Below the pieces are notes generated by a model that was not told where the DNA came from, ran no database searches, and worked only from the letters and a program-made list of their open reading frames with translations. Source: Welwitschia mirabilis (taxonomy: Eukaryota > Gnetophyta > Gnetopsida > Welwitschiales). From it: a DNA stretch of 64,000 nt. Positions 1-10,779 of this stretch are shown piece by piece. Location: NCBI GenBank assembly GCA_051453625.1, contig JBOZIK010000001.1, positions 189,059,515 to 189,123,514 on the forward strand, in the 5' to 3' direction. The translations under genes and the position numbers were made by a program. Position 1 is the first letter of the stretch. Each line of letters starts with the position of its first letter.

Positions 1-19
1 GCATTCTATTGACACTCCC

Positions 20-272
20 GCTATAATATTGAAAAATATGACTTCATAGTTGAATTACCATAGAACTATGGCTCTACCCTACTCTGTACTCATCATTAAA
101 ATTTGTTACCATTTCCATGTTAATCTGCATTCTTCTTTAAAAACTTTTCAGCTCTTGTCATCCATTGGATGTGTGACTTTATCTCACATGCATATCTTTG
201 CTCCTTTGAAGAAATCCCCTTCTAGAACCCCAAAGGTAACATCTCCAAATGAGACTCTTTCATATTTGAAAT
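20..272 (+). pseudogene. C-terminal part of accessory ORF, copy A
   Basis: The translation contains LPYSVL, CVTLSHMHIF and SPNETLSYL, which match the same segments of the accessory ORFs in copies B and C position by position. It runs into the 607-base gap, so the acidic C-terminal tail seen in the other copies cannot be checked here. Function is unknown. The segment 'LPY..LI...' followed by a hydrophobic stretch resembles the region conserved in proteins annotated as 'putative plant transposon protein' (PF20167-like), but that is recall and needs a profile search. Confidence 0.6.
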
Positions 273-879
273 NNNNNNNNNNNNNNNNNNNNNNNNNNNN
301 NNNNNNNNNNNNNNNNNNNNNNNNNNNNNNNNNNNNNNNNNNNNNNNNNNNNNNNNNNNNNNNNNNNNNNNNNNNNNNNNNNNNNNNNNNNNNNNNNNNN
401 NNNNNNNNNNNNNNNNNNNNNNNNNNNNNNNNNNNNNNNNNNNNNNNNNNNNNNNNNNNNNNNNNNNNNNNNNNNNNNNNNNNNNNNNNNNNNNNNNNNN
501 NNNNNNNNNNNNNNNNNNNNNNNNNNNNNNNNNNNNNNNNNNNNNNNNNNNNNNNNNNNNNNNNNNNNNNNNNNNNNNNNNNNNNNNNNNNNNNNNNNNN
601 NNNNNNNNNNNNNNNNNNNNNNNNNNNNNNNNNNNNNNNNNNNNNNNNNNNNNNNNNNNNNNNNNNNNNNNNNNNNNNNNNNNNNNNNNNNNNNNNNNNN
701 NNNNNNNNNNNNNNNNNNNNNNNNNNNNNNNNNNNNNNNNNNNNNNNNNNNNNNNNNNNNNNNNNNNNNNNNNNNNNNNNNNNNNNNNNNNNNNNNNNNN
801 NNNNNNNNNNNNNNNNNNNNNNNNNNNNNNNNNNNNNNNNNNNNNNNNNNNNNNNNNNNNNNNNNNNNNNNNNNNNNNN
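273..879. other. Assembly gap (607 N)
   Basis: Unknown sequence inside retroelement copy A, between the accessory ORF and the 3' non-coding region. Open frames that run through it have no meaning. Confidence 0.99.
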
Positions 880-1209
880 TATCATTATTTATCATTTGGT
901 ATAAACATAGGAGGAAAAAATATGTTTATTAGCTATGCCTAAATACGATTGTTATTTTATTTACCATTGATGTCAAAGGGGAAGAGAAGATGTAGTGCTT
1001 TCAATATGCTCTTTTTCTTGTAGTTTTTGAAGATTTTGTGCTATTTAGTTAAATGGGGAGAAAATATTACCTATCTTACTATTTACTTACATATGTATAT
1101 GTCTTGATGTAAAGGAGAGCTTTTTGATTTTTTAAACATGTTTAGTAAATGAGTTTAAATTATTTAAATCTTTGAAATCATTATTGTTTGCCATCAATGT
1201 CAAAGGGGT
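880..1209 (+). promoter_or_regulatory. 3' non-coding region with two polypurine tracts, copy A
   Basis: Two similar purine-rich sites occur here, GTCAAAGGGGAAGAGAAG near 972 and TGTCAAAGGGG near 1199. Each is preceded by an ATCAATG/ATTGATG-type motif. The second abuts the LTR and is the likely primer site for plus-strand synthesis. The same pair is found in copy B (12124-12137 and about 12637-12659). Confidence 0.55.
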
Positions 1210-2550
1210 ATATAGATTATATCTGTCAGTTTATTTCAAACTAATTCCTCTGATGTAGTGCAAATTTATTAGCTATTGTATGAAGATGAGTTTGAGTTAT
1301 GCAGGTGAAAGATTTGGACCAAAATACATGAAAGAAACTACTTAATTATGTTTACTTTCAGTGGGGATCAATGGATCCTAGAGGGATCGACCGCACCTAA
1401 AGCAGACACAAAATAAATTAACTAAATCTAAAGGGGTTGACTAGATTATAAAGGGATCAACTAGACTTGTGATCCTTAGAGCTAATATCCTTAAACTAAA
1501 TGGAAAGGGATTGACTGGATATTCATGGGATCGATCGGATTTGAGGAGTTGACAATCAAGTCCCAGACCGAGAGAAAATGGGTCAGTTGGATTTCTTATA
1601 AAATCAACTAGATTTAAAAAGCTAACAATCCATAGTTCCAGACTAAGAGACAAGGGGTTGATCAGACCCAGGATGGGGTCGACTGAGTTCTTATGGGGTT
1701 GACTAGATATTTGTGGGTTGACCGAATGGTATAGAAAAGTAAATATTATAAATGTCATGTATCTATCACCTACCCATTACCTAGCTATTTTCTAGTCATT
1801 TATAGTTAGTGGAGACGTAATGCAATTGTATTAAATTTTGGTAACTCTACATTATAAATACTTAGGTAAGAGATGACCTAGAGATCTTTTAGAACTTTTC
1901 AAAATCGACATATTCATTATGAATATAAAATATTAAGTAGCATATTTCATTGAAACATCTTTTGTAATGGTTCACATCTAATTGAGAAGATCTATTCTTA
2001 GAAAAGGACTTCACCTAGAATCATATCTAAGGAATTTGTCATTGTATTCATTTGGAGGAGAGCTTCATTCTTTTAACTAATACTGAATAAGTAATATCAA
2101 AGCTATTAAAGCTTTATTACATCACTTCTATTTGTCTTCAAAGGTTGAGACTTAGCCTACAAAATTCTGTTATCAAAGGTTAAGACTTATCCTATAAAAG
2201 TCCATTATTAATGCTAAGACTTAGCATGTAAAAGTTAGCTTGTAAGGGTTAACAAGTAAGCTTGGTAAAAACTTTAAAGTAACAAAGTTCTGAGATCAAT
2301 CTTGGGAGAAGCTGATCATCGAGATTGGAGTAGGGGAGTTTTCAAACCATTATAAATCCTGCGTGCGTCTAAACTGGTAGTTTCTATTTTATGTTTTACA
2401 TTCTGTTTTTCATTCCTTATACGCACAATCTTGATTTCCTTATTTGTTTATATGTAATTTGTGATTATATTTTTTTAAGTTTTTTTGAGCTTAATTTTTT
2501 TGAAAGAACCTATTCACCTCCACCCCCCTTTAGAGTTCTTAATCCTATCA
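1210..2550 (+). repeat. 3' LTR of SIRE-like copy A
   Basis: This 1.34 kb LTR begins next to the polypurine tract and ends in CCTATCA, matching the ends of both LTRs of copy B read on the - strand. Between about 1375 and 1730 it carries a run of GTTGAC / GTCGAC-like motifs spaced tens of bases apart. A TATA-like TATAAATA lies at 1853-1860. Near its end, at 2503-2540, is the CACCCCCCTTTAGAG stretch typical of this family. The partner 5' LTR is outside the window. Confidence 0.75.
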
Positions 2551-3148
2551 TTTGTATCTTTCATCTTAGCTCTTCATTGTCATAGGAATCTAGCATATAC
2601 ATATCTAGTATCCTATAAAAGTACTCAAAATACCCTATCAAATATATGTAAATTGGTAGTGCAATACCTTACCTCCTTTTTAACTTACAATCATGAAGAA
2701 ATCTTAAGGCTAGCGACCTCTTAGATATGATGGTCTTCTAAGCATATCAACAAAGAGACCTTTTCTTTCACATGGTGTAATCACTTCCTTATCTTTTTAA
2801 AGAATTGCTTCTCATACTATGTTTTAAAGACTCCTATGAGTGAGGCTTTCCACTTTTCTGGTAGTGAAACTATCAGAAAGTATTATTAGATTTTAAAGCA
2901 TAATTATAAGAGACTAATTCTAAGTGCATCAAAGAAAAAGAGAAATAGATGACAAAGCTTAAAAACATAAGAAAGATGCTAAATCTACTATGAAGAAACT
3001 CTTAAGCTTTCTCTCATTTCTTTTATCAAGCCTTCGAAAGTCCCTTATAGATCATCTTCCACAGAAATGATACCTACCTAATCATTCCTTTCTACAAGTA
3101 TAATATGGACCATGACAAAGAGGAGAGGTTATGAGCTTCTAGCTTCTT
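2551..3148. other. Unassigned spacer between two retroelements
   Basis: There is no recognisable gene, and short open frames here look like chance. Bases 3144-3148 (TTCTT) are the candidate left target-site duplication of the gypsy element that starts at 3149; they match 4 of 5 bases with ATCTT at 22492-22496. Confidence 0.5.
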
Positions 3149-3610
3149 TATCACATTCATATTTTTATCTCTTTTAAAAGGTGCAAAGATTAAGCTTAAC
3201 AAATTATTTAAAATGATTTAATTATTTTGAAATTTTTAAATAATATAAATATTACATTTTTGAGGTGCTGCTATACTAAACTATGCTTTGAGCTCCTTTT
3301 GTCTTATAAAAACTAAAATATTGCTTATAAATCTTCAACAATGTTCTTGTAGTGATGATGATATCATTTAATTATTATTACTGTTGTAGATTTCTAGAAT
3401 TTATGATGATTAAATGCTAATTTTAGAGCTTATTATTTATTTTTACTTATTATTATAATTAAATGTGATTAAATACAAAACTTTTATATTATTAAAGTAC
3501 CTAGTGATAAGATAAACCATTATGAAATGTTATGAAATACCCATTATTACTGTTGGCTCTTGATGTATTCTTTTGTATTCTTATGTCCTTTTACTTTACA
3601 CATGTTCTTT

Positions 3611-3622
3611 CATTATAAATAG
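3611..3622 (+). promoter_or_regulatory. TATA-like box of gypsy 5' LTR
   Basis: CATTATAAATAG, about 460 bases into the LTR. The 3' LTR has a degraded counterpart near 18979-18990. It is the best core-promoter candidate for the element. Confidence 0.45.
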
Positions 3623-4019
3623 AGTTCATCTTCCTTCAAGTCTAGCCTATTTTTCGAAAAGACTTTACCTTTGAATCTTGGACTTTAGAAAGCTCAGAGC
3701 TTTAAAAACTTAAAAGATCTTCAAAGTCCTTGAATATCATGATCTAATATGAGTATGATTCTATTCCTTTTTCCTTTCTTAATGGTTCCTTTTTTTATGC
3801 ATTACATTATTGCATTTATTATGTCTAATCTAAACATGTGTGATGCCTGATAAAAGTAGAATCAATCTTATTCCAAGTCTTAACTCCTACTATTTTTTAT
3901 ACTCGATGTCTTCAATAATCTAAATACGCATTGTTCTTATTATGAGTTGATACTTTGTTGTTATACCTTTATCATACTTCTCTTTATGTCATGATTTCTT
4001 GTGAAAGTTTGATTATGTA

Positions 4020-4310
4020 ATTCCATAAATTATCAAATAAGGCAATAAAAGGTAAGAATTTCAAAGATCACTAAATAAGGTAGTAAAATTAATAGATTAA
4101 TCATAGATTACTGAATTAGATCACTAAATGAGGCAATAAAGTAAATGAATATATATGTATATGTATATGTGTGTATATAGATTATCAAATGAGGCAATGG
4201 AATTCAAGATCATCAAATCAGGTAGTGAAGTAAGTAAAATGTGAAAAATATTATATGAGAACCATAGATCAGCCGAATGAGGTAGTGAAGTTATTGAAAT
4301 ATGAGAAAGT
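4020..4310 (+). repeat. Degenerate tandem repeat in gypsy 5' LTR
   Basis: Repeated units contain GATCACTAAATGAGGCAGTG or close variants, separated by AT-rich spacers, giving a period of roughly 35-60 bases. A TATG microsatellite interrupts the array near 4143-4180. The homologous array in the 3' LTR is at 19405-19890. Confidence 0.7.
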
Positions 4311-5000
4311 TATATACTTGATTATTTTCATTTCATAACCATAAGCTCATTGTTCTTGTGATATAACTTATTCTTAAAGCTCTTACTTTTGTCCTACCTA
4401 TCTTGATATTTGAAAAATCTTTATCTTGTCTTATCTTATGTGGAAGCTGTGAGATGTTCACAATTCTCGTTTCATATTCCTTGTGTGATAGGTGAAAAAT
4501 TCTGAAGTATGATTAGTAAAGAAGGCATAAAGATGTAAAGGATTATTATTCCAGTTTTATTGGAACATTTTGCTAAATGATCTTATATTCCTTCATTAAT
4601 TCCTAGTATTATATGACTGAGATTTGAGGTCATGATATACCTCTCTTAAACAATGTTTCATTAAATTTGCATTGATTTTTAAATTTTATTTTTATTATAT
4701 GTGTGTTTGATAGTTTTATGAAATTTCCTAGTAGATACATTGAATACTTTATAGTGAATATATTTCTTGAAAAATACTTTTGCAATGAAATATAAAAATT
4801 TGAATACATATTCTTTATGCTTATCTTGAGGCATCTTATTAAAAAACTTGAATATTTAGTTATGTAAATTACCTCGAAAATGCACTAAATGGTAAATTTT
4901 AAATATAATTTTCTTAAATCATTCTTCAACTAAGTATGAATTAGTAATTGATTTTCATGCATTAGTTATAAAAGTTTCTAGAAGAATAATTAGTCTATTT

Positions 5001-5345
5001 GTAAACATAGGGTATTGGTATTTTGTTCTAAATGAATCATTAATGTAATGAAACCTCAAAAAAGAGTTACGTAATTCTCTTCTCCTTTCAAAATATAATT
5101 TAATGCTATAATAATTAGGCTTGATGAAGGATGATGTTAATTATTTAAATACTATTAAATTATCTTTGTGAAGGGCATTAGTCGAGGATCTAAGTATGGG
5201 AAATTTTAATAGAAATTAATGCAGTTCAACATATGTGCTGTGATTATAACCACTAACCTACTGTGTAGCACTAACTATTCATTATCATTACACTACCAAG
5301 CAATTACTAGTAATGGACTATTTCACCCAAAGGTTAAGCCTGTAT
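5001..5345. repeat. Block present only in the 5' LTR
   Basis: The 3' LTR passes directly from a sequence like that at about 5000 to one like that at about 5360 (see 20590-20620). Either this segment was inserted into the 5' LTR or it was deleted from the 3' copy. I could not define terminal repeats or a clean target duplication. Confidence 0.5.
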
Positions 5346-6530
5346 GTCGTGGTCTTTAGTTAATAAACATTGCAAATTATGTTCATGGAAAAAAGGACAC
5401 CTTTAGAGCCAACATGATATCATTCATAGGTCAGATCCAAGGATTGATGCATGGCTTGAGTCCAATCTTGCTGGCTGGCATTGGATAGAGTTTGAGAATG
5501 AAACACATTTTGCATTTGAGAAGGTTGTTACCATGAGATTTAAGCATTAATTTCTAATGCCTTATCCTCCTTCAAAGTCCCTTGATCTCATAAAATAATT
5601 CATAATGCTAGAAACTTAGCAAGTGCATTACTATCTAGAATTCATAGACAATTACACTATGGAAACGCAATAAAGATACTTTAGATTATTAAATTGCTAG
5701 AATATTGTGATCAATGCATATCAAATGGCTTATTTTGAATATGTTAGATGCATACATAGAAAGGGTGTTTAGATGATTAAATCAAGTGTTGATTAGGTGT
5801 ATCGCAGCTGTTAAAATGCTCCTTTTTCTATTGCAATTCCTTAATGCCCATTATCCATATCTTTATCATTACTTTCTTCAAATGTTTTAAGCAAGGCAAT
5901 GGTGAAATACTATGAAGTGTTATAACTCTTATTCAATCCTTAATTGAATCATTTATCTTATTTTCTTTCTCTCATTGACATATTATTTCTCTAACTTCCA
6001 CAACCAATCCTCTTTCAAATATTATCTTGCATACCTAATCATTACCTCAACTCTATATTTGACCTTAATCATGCTATTAACAATCACTTCTCCAAGCATG
6101 AGCATGTTATCCTTCTCTTTGATTTCTCATCTTGTGTTTCTTATAGATACATTTCCTCTTAGACCATGTTCTCACTCAGCTACATTTTCCTTAGGCATTG
6201 CTTTTCTACTATATAACACTCTTACTAGTAAACCATTGTCTGAATCCATGTAGTGCTCAAGTAAGGATCTAATTCTTAAAGTATTTCTTTTAAAAATTAA
6301 TCAATGTCAAAAACTTATGAACGTGTCTCCCACATTTTCTTTTCAATTCATGTAGATTAATTATTTAGGATAAATACTTGAATGGATTTTTCCTGATATT
6401 TGATGCTTCATACCTTTGTCCTTCTTATTTATGCTTGAGTCAAATGGATTCAAACACATGCCTTTTCCATCATTGTTTCTTATGCTTGTATATTTATCTT
6501 GCATAATAACCTTTTCCTTTTGTCTTAGCA

Positions 6531-6640
6531 CATCTTGATGTAATGGTTAGATTATTAGAATATTAATGAGGATGTCACAAGTTTGACTCCCTATGAAAGC
6601 ATAAAGGTCATTATTTTTATAATGTAGAAATAAAATAGAT
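6531..6640 (+). repeat. tRNA-like (SINE-like) segment in 5' LTR
   Basis: TTGATGTAATGGTTAGA at 6535-6551 resembles an RNA polymerase III A box. AAGTTTGACTCC at 6579-6590 resembles a B box, about 40 bases downstream as in tRNA genes. The 3' LTR copy at 21752-21870 has a better B box, GGTTCAACTTCC. No tRNA cloverleaf was found. It fits an old tRNA-derived SINE trapped in the LTR. Confidence 0.4.
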
Positions 6641-7263
6641 ATCTAGTCTTTAGCCACCAACTCAATCTCCTTTAATTTAAACCCTTTTTTAAAAATACTT
6701 GTTAGCTATTGTGTGCTTCTAATACATTTGTAGCATTCTTCTTTTAAAAATTTTGTGAGTTATGATGAGCTTGAAATGCATTTGTAACCTTATAAGAGAA
6801 TGACAATTATTTGTACTTGGATGAGAGTAAAAGTTTCTTATGCTAAAACTACTTCTTGTATGTTGAATGTTTATATCTTCTTAAAATTATGATGTGAAAT
6901 AGAAGTTGAGCTAACATCTATTCTAGTTGATAGCTTCTCTTATAGCTAAGTTTAACATGAATGCCTTATTAATTTTTAAAAATATTAATTAGATTCATAT
7001 ATTCAAGCTGATGCATATATTCTATGATAAACTAGTTCATCACCATGAAATTTTAGTTAATTAGATTCTTTTTGTGGAGTTCCCTTAAAATAAATTTTGG
7101 AAAATTATTTAGGAATCATTTCATAGGTAAATGTACTTTTTCTTAGTTTATGTGTTCAATTTGATTTAATAATATTGACCCTTTCATAAATATTAAGATG
7201 TGTATGTACGAAAAAAAAAGTCTTGCTTCATTTCCAACTCATTCATTTTGTGGTCTTACATTT

Positions 7264-7281
7264 TGGTGTTAGAGCCTAGGT
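7264..7281 (+). promoter_or_regulatory. Primer-binding site of gypsy element
   Basis: TGGTGTTAGAGCC starts 3 bases after the LTR end and differs by two bases from TGGTATCAGAGC, the site complementary to initiator tRNA-Met used by most plant LTR retrotransposons. Confidence 0.75.
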
Positions 7282-7424
7282 TTGGAAGTTTTCTAGATAC
7301 AATTTTTAATAATACTATGCTTAAACATTATTGATCATGATTATTCTTAGTATAATTACTATCTAAATTAATTGGTTACTATAGAAGTATGAATGATGAT
7401 ATCTGTAATTAGATTTTCATAGGA

Positions 7425-8370
7425 ATAGTATGGCTTCTAGAAGGGCAATAAACCAACCAACTGGAGTCATCACTTCAATAGATGTAGTTAATGATCTAGA
7501 AGTGAACTTCATGAATAGAATAATGGTAGCGAAAAAGGATAATCCCTTAATAAAATGATGATGCAATTCAAAATAATGAATCCTCTAAATTTAGAGGATG
7601 TTGATAATGTAGCAGATGAAAAATCTTAATTAATTTCTATTAAAAGAGAGTTGGATTTATTCAATTTTACCTCTGAGCAGAAGGCATTACTAGTGACTCA
7701 TTAGCTTATGAAGGAAGCAACCTTATGGTGGAATGTAGAAAAAATTCGATTAACTCTCCCAATGTCTATTTGTTGGAAAGAGTTTGAAGGAATATTTGAA
7801 TACTGGTACATATCAAAGTCTTTTTTGAATACAAAGGCTAATGAATTCTATAATCTTAAACAAGGCCTTACAACGATAGATCAATATGAGCATAAATTCA
7901 TGGAGCTCTTATGATATGTTACTAAGTTAATATAAAGTAAAGAGATAAAGGTTCGTAGGTTTATGACTAGGTTACATCCTATAATTCAAAACCAAATTAA
8001 GGTATTCCAATCTAAAACCATTATAGAAGATCTAGAGAAGGCTACAATCAGTGAAGAATTTTTGTCCATGAATAGAAACCTTGAAGAAAAAAGAAAGATG
8101 CCTCATAATAATAAGAGAATTCAATCATGGAGTAAATGATTTAATCAAAATATAAGTATGTTTAGAGGAAGAGCCAGAGTAAATATGGCTATAGTTAATA
8201 ACAAGGTAACATTTCAACCATAGGGAAGAACACAAATGCAAGAAAGTAAACGAAGGAATAGATTTGTTAGACCATTAAGAAACAGCTAACCTATCAATCT
8301 TAGGAATGTAAAGTACTTCTTTTTTGAAGAACCTAACTATATCAGAGATTGCTCTAAAAGGAAGAAAGAA
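7425..8370 (+). pseudogene. Gypsy gag with degraded zinc knuckle
   Basis: This encodes the capsid/nucleocapsid protein of the retroelement. The longest open part (7708-7914) carries the Retrotrans_gag (PF03732) core: EATLWWN, a WKEF segment, and KANEFYNLKQG followed by QYEHKFMELL. These are among the most conserved stretches in plant chromovirus gag. Downstream, KVRRFMTRLHP continues the family pattern. Near 8310-8365 a CCHC zinc knuckle is visible only as EEPNYIRDCSKRK, with its first cysteines lost. Stops and frameshifts separate the pieces, so no functional Gag could be made. Confidence 0.88.
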
Positions 8371-8449
8371 AAATCCACTTATATAGATGTTAACAAACTG
8401 TATGCTTTAGTTTCTAGGGAAGGCACCCAATCAAAAGCAATTTTGTAAA

Positions 8450-8600
8450 CTTCAGGAACTTTATTAAATTCTTTTATGAATCTTTTATTAGATCTAGGTG
8501 CATATGATTCCTTCATTTTCTTTGAGATAGCTAAAAAAATATTTTCAGAACTTATGAAGATTAAACAGTTATAGTAAAACTTCCAGATGATAGACAAATA
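8450..8600 (+). pseudogene. Gypsy aspartic protease remnant
   Basis: The translation LLLDLGAYDSFI at about 8480-8518 corresponds to the retropepsin active-site region, normally FDSGASHSFI; the catalytic D survives but S is replaced by L. It lies between gag and reverse transcriptase, as expected for a gypsy polyprotein. The antisense frame over 8379-8636 is a shadow. Confidence 0.7.
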
Positions 8601-8919
8601 AAGACTATTAGTGAAACCCCTTTGTGTATATTGCAAATTGATAGTTTATAATTCAGAACATAATTACTAGTTTTAAAATTGGGTTATTTCAACATTATTT
8701 TATGAATGAACTAGTTGCAGAATAATAAGATACAAATAGATTGCTATTAGAGAAAGGTCTTAGTGATAGATTCTAGAGGGAAAATAGTAAATTTCCAAGT
8801 GTATTAGGACATATGTCAAAACAACTAATCACAAGTGAGAAAATGAAAAGAGAAGTCAAGCATGGGTAAGTATTTAGAATTATTATATTTGACTCCTTTT
8901 CAAATTAAGTTAAATTTAT

Positions 8920-9660
8920 CAGATATTCCAGTTGTATAGGAATATGTAAATGTCTTTCCAAATGAACTACCAGGCTGTCCATTAAAAAGAGTGGAAGATT
9001 TTGAAACAACCCTTAAAGAAGGATCAAAATCAATTCCAAGAGCATCTTATAGAATGACTCTTATGGAACTAGCAAAACTAAAAACACAGTTAATAGAACT
9101 TCTAGATAAAAAGTTAATTAGTTTTAGTATTTCATTCTAAGAAGTTCCAGTTTTATTTATCAAGAAGAAGAATAGAAGATTAAGGTCTATGTGGATTATG
9201 GGATGTTAATCAAGGTGATAGTTAAGAAAAACTATCCTTTATCTAGGATAGAAGATCTTTTTGATCAATTAAAGTTTACTAAATTTTTCTTAAAGATTGA
9301 TCTTAATCAAGTTATCACCAACTTAGAATAAAAGAAGAAGATATATGCAAGATAGTATTTTGTACCAAGTATGACCATTATGAATTTTGAGTAGTACCAT
9401 TTGGACTTACTAATGCATTAGCTGCATTTATGAATATCATGAGTAACATCTTTTGAGAATACCTAGAAAAATTTGTGGTGTATTTATTGATGATGTTTTG
9501 ATATATTCAACAACCAAGAAAGATGATAAAAATCATCTACAAATTGTGTTGGACATGTTGAGAAGGAATCAATTCTATGCCAATCCTAAAAAATGGGAAT
9601 TTTGGCTAACTAAGATCTAGTTCTTAGGACATGTTATTTTTGAAGAATGAATCACTATGA
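8920..9660 (+). pseudogene. Gypsy reverse transcriptase, broken
   Basis: This RNA-dependent DNA polymerase domain is clear despite frameshifts. FPNELPGCPLKRVEDFE opens the region, followed by PRASYRMTLMEL and QLIELLDKKLI, all standard for chromovirus RT. The catalytic block reads FIDDVLIYS around 9484-9510, after a one-base frameshift relative to the preceding sequence. A downstream LGHV-like block (KIXFLGHVIF, near 9615-9640) marks the end of the connection region. In-frame stops include one at the expected tryptophan of the SPWG motif. Confidence 0.9.
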
Positions 9661-9879
9661 ATAATGATAGAGTACAAGTATTAGTAGATTGATCTAATCC
9701 ATAATTAGTAACAAAAGTAAGGAGTTTTCTTAGTTTAGCTAGATCTTATGAAAGGTTTATTTCAAAATTTTTTAAGATTGCTGCTTCTCTCATAACTTTG
9801 TTAAGAAAAGATCATTTCTTTAAGTGGATTATTCAATGTAATGAAATACTTCAAAAATTAAAGGAGACACTTATATCTG

Positions 9880-10260
9880 CACCAGTTTAAAAAATGTTAG
9901 AATCAGGAAAAACATATACCATTTAAACAGATGCTTATGGAAAAGGATTAGGACTAGTATTAATGTAGGAAGAGAGAGTTATTACTTATGAATTAAGACA
10001 GTTAAAGAACCATGAAAAGAACTATTTTGTACATGACTTATAAATAGTGACTATGATTCATGTACTTAAAATTTAGAGGTACTACCTATATGGAGAAAGA
10101 GTTAAAATTTGGACAGATCATAAAAGCCTCGAATACATTCACACTTAATCCAACTTAAATATAAGGTAAAGGAGATGGACATAATTTCTATAGGATTTTA
10201 ATTTAATAATAAATTACCATAAAGAAAAAACTAGTGTTATAGCTGATGCATTAAGTTGAA
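9880..10260 (+). pseudogene. Gypsy RNase H, broken
   Basis: The translation shows TDAYGKGLG (family TDASGKGLG), RQLKNHEKNYFVHDL, RYYLYGERVKIWTDHKSLEYI, and near 10235 an ADALS-type end. These give the retroviral-type RNase H in correct order. Stops fall at family glutamines (before TDAYG, and after VLM) and at the tryptophan of KIWR, a pattern suited to methylation-driven C-to-T change. Confidence 0.9.
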
Positions 10261-10429
10261 GGAGACATTTCATTAATTGCATGAGTTTAAGAAAAGATTT
10301 ATATAAATTTATTTATGATTTACAATAAGACTATCCTCTATATATGAAGGAAAAGAAAGAAGGAATTAAAGGATTTAGAGCCTCAACCAATGAACTATTT
10401 ACTTATCTTGCTAGAAGTGTAGTTTCAAA

Positions 10430-10779
10430 TAGAGAATAAGTGAAACAAATCATTTTCAAGGAATTTCATGGTACACCATATGCTATCCATCTAAGAGTGA
10501 ATAAAATGTATAAGGATATCAAACAAAATTTTTGATGCTAGGAATGAAGTCTAAGATTATTAATTATGTGAAAAAATGCATGACTTACCAATTAGTCAAG
10601 GCTAAACATCAACATCCAACTAGATTTCTATACCCTCATGATATGCAAAAGTGGAAATAAAAAGTAGTTAAGATGGATTTCATTATAGGTCTATAAAAAT
10701 CAAAGAAGGGATATGGTTTCATTTTTGTAGTAATTAATCTTTTAACTAAGAGCACATACTTTTTTCCAGTAAAGACAAT
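10430..10779 (+). pseudogene. Gypsy integrase, N-terminal part before nested insertion
   Basis: The zinc-binding HHCC region is visible as FHGTPYAIHLRVNKMYKDI and a later CMTYQ/CLTCQ-like segment near 10575-10600. The catalytic core begins with KMDFIIGL (first catalytic Asp) and continues through VVINLLTKSTYFFPVKT. The reading is cut at 10779 by retroelement copy B and resumes at 17559. Confidence 0.9.

Larger units (their letters stand above)
1..2550 (+). mobile_element. SIRE-like Ty1/copia retroelement, copy A (3' part)
   Basis: This is the 3' portion of an LTR retrotransposon read on the + strand; its 5' part lies outside the window. In order it shows the end of an accessory ORF (before 272), an assembly gap, a non-coding stretch with two polypurine tracts, and a 1.34 kb LTR. 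The ORF and LTR are recognisably the same family as copy B (10780-17558) and copy C (33587-37660), which lie on the other strand. Assignment to SIRE/Maximus-like copia rests on the gag and protease preserved in copy B, not on anything in copy A itself. Confidence 0.75.
3149..7260 (+). repeat. 5' LTR of the gypsy element (4.1 kb)
   Basis: It begins TATCACATTC (TGTCACATTC in the 3' copy) and ends TCTTACA directly before the primer-binding site. Homology with 18510-22491 runs along the whole length, apart from a block at about 5001-5345 present only here. A TATA-like TATAAATAG lies at 3613-3621. Most of this LTR would therefore lie downstream of transcription start, an unusually long R-U5. Open frames inside it (for example 5975-6253) are AT-rich chance frames. 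Confidence 0.88.

Noticed and set aside
50-904. 284-codon ORF through the first gap
   Set aside because: Most of it is N; only residues before 272 are real sequence and belong to the accessory ORF.
2551-2575. Primer-binding site after the copy A LTR (TTTGTATC...)
   Set aside because: Only a few bases match TGGTATC, and the following sequence does not resemble gag. The LTR is therefore taken as a 3' LTR.
4020-4310. CRISPR-like array
   Set aside because: The repeats are degenerate, spacers are not unique, the array occurs in both LTRs, and the genome is plant nuclear.
5975-6253. 92-codon hydrophobic ORF
   Set aside because: Lies inside the 5' LTR. The aligned region of the 3' LTR does not keep the frame.
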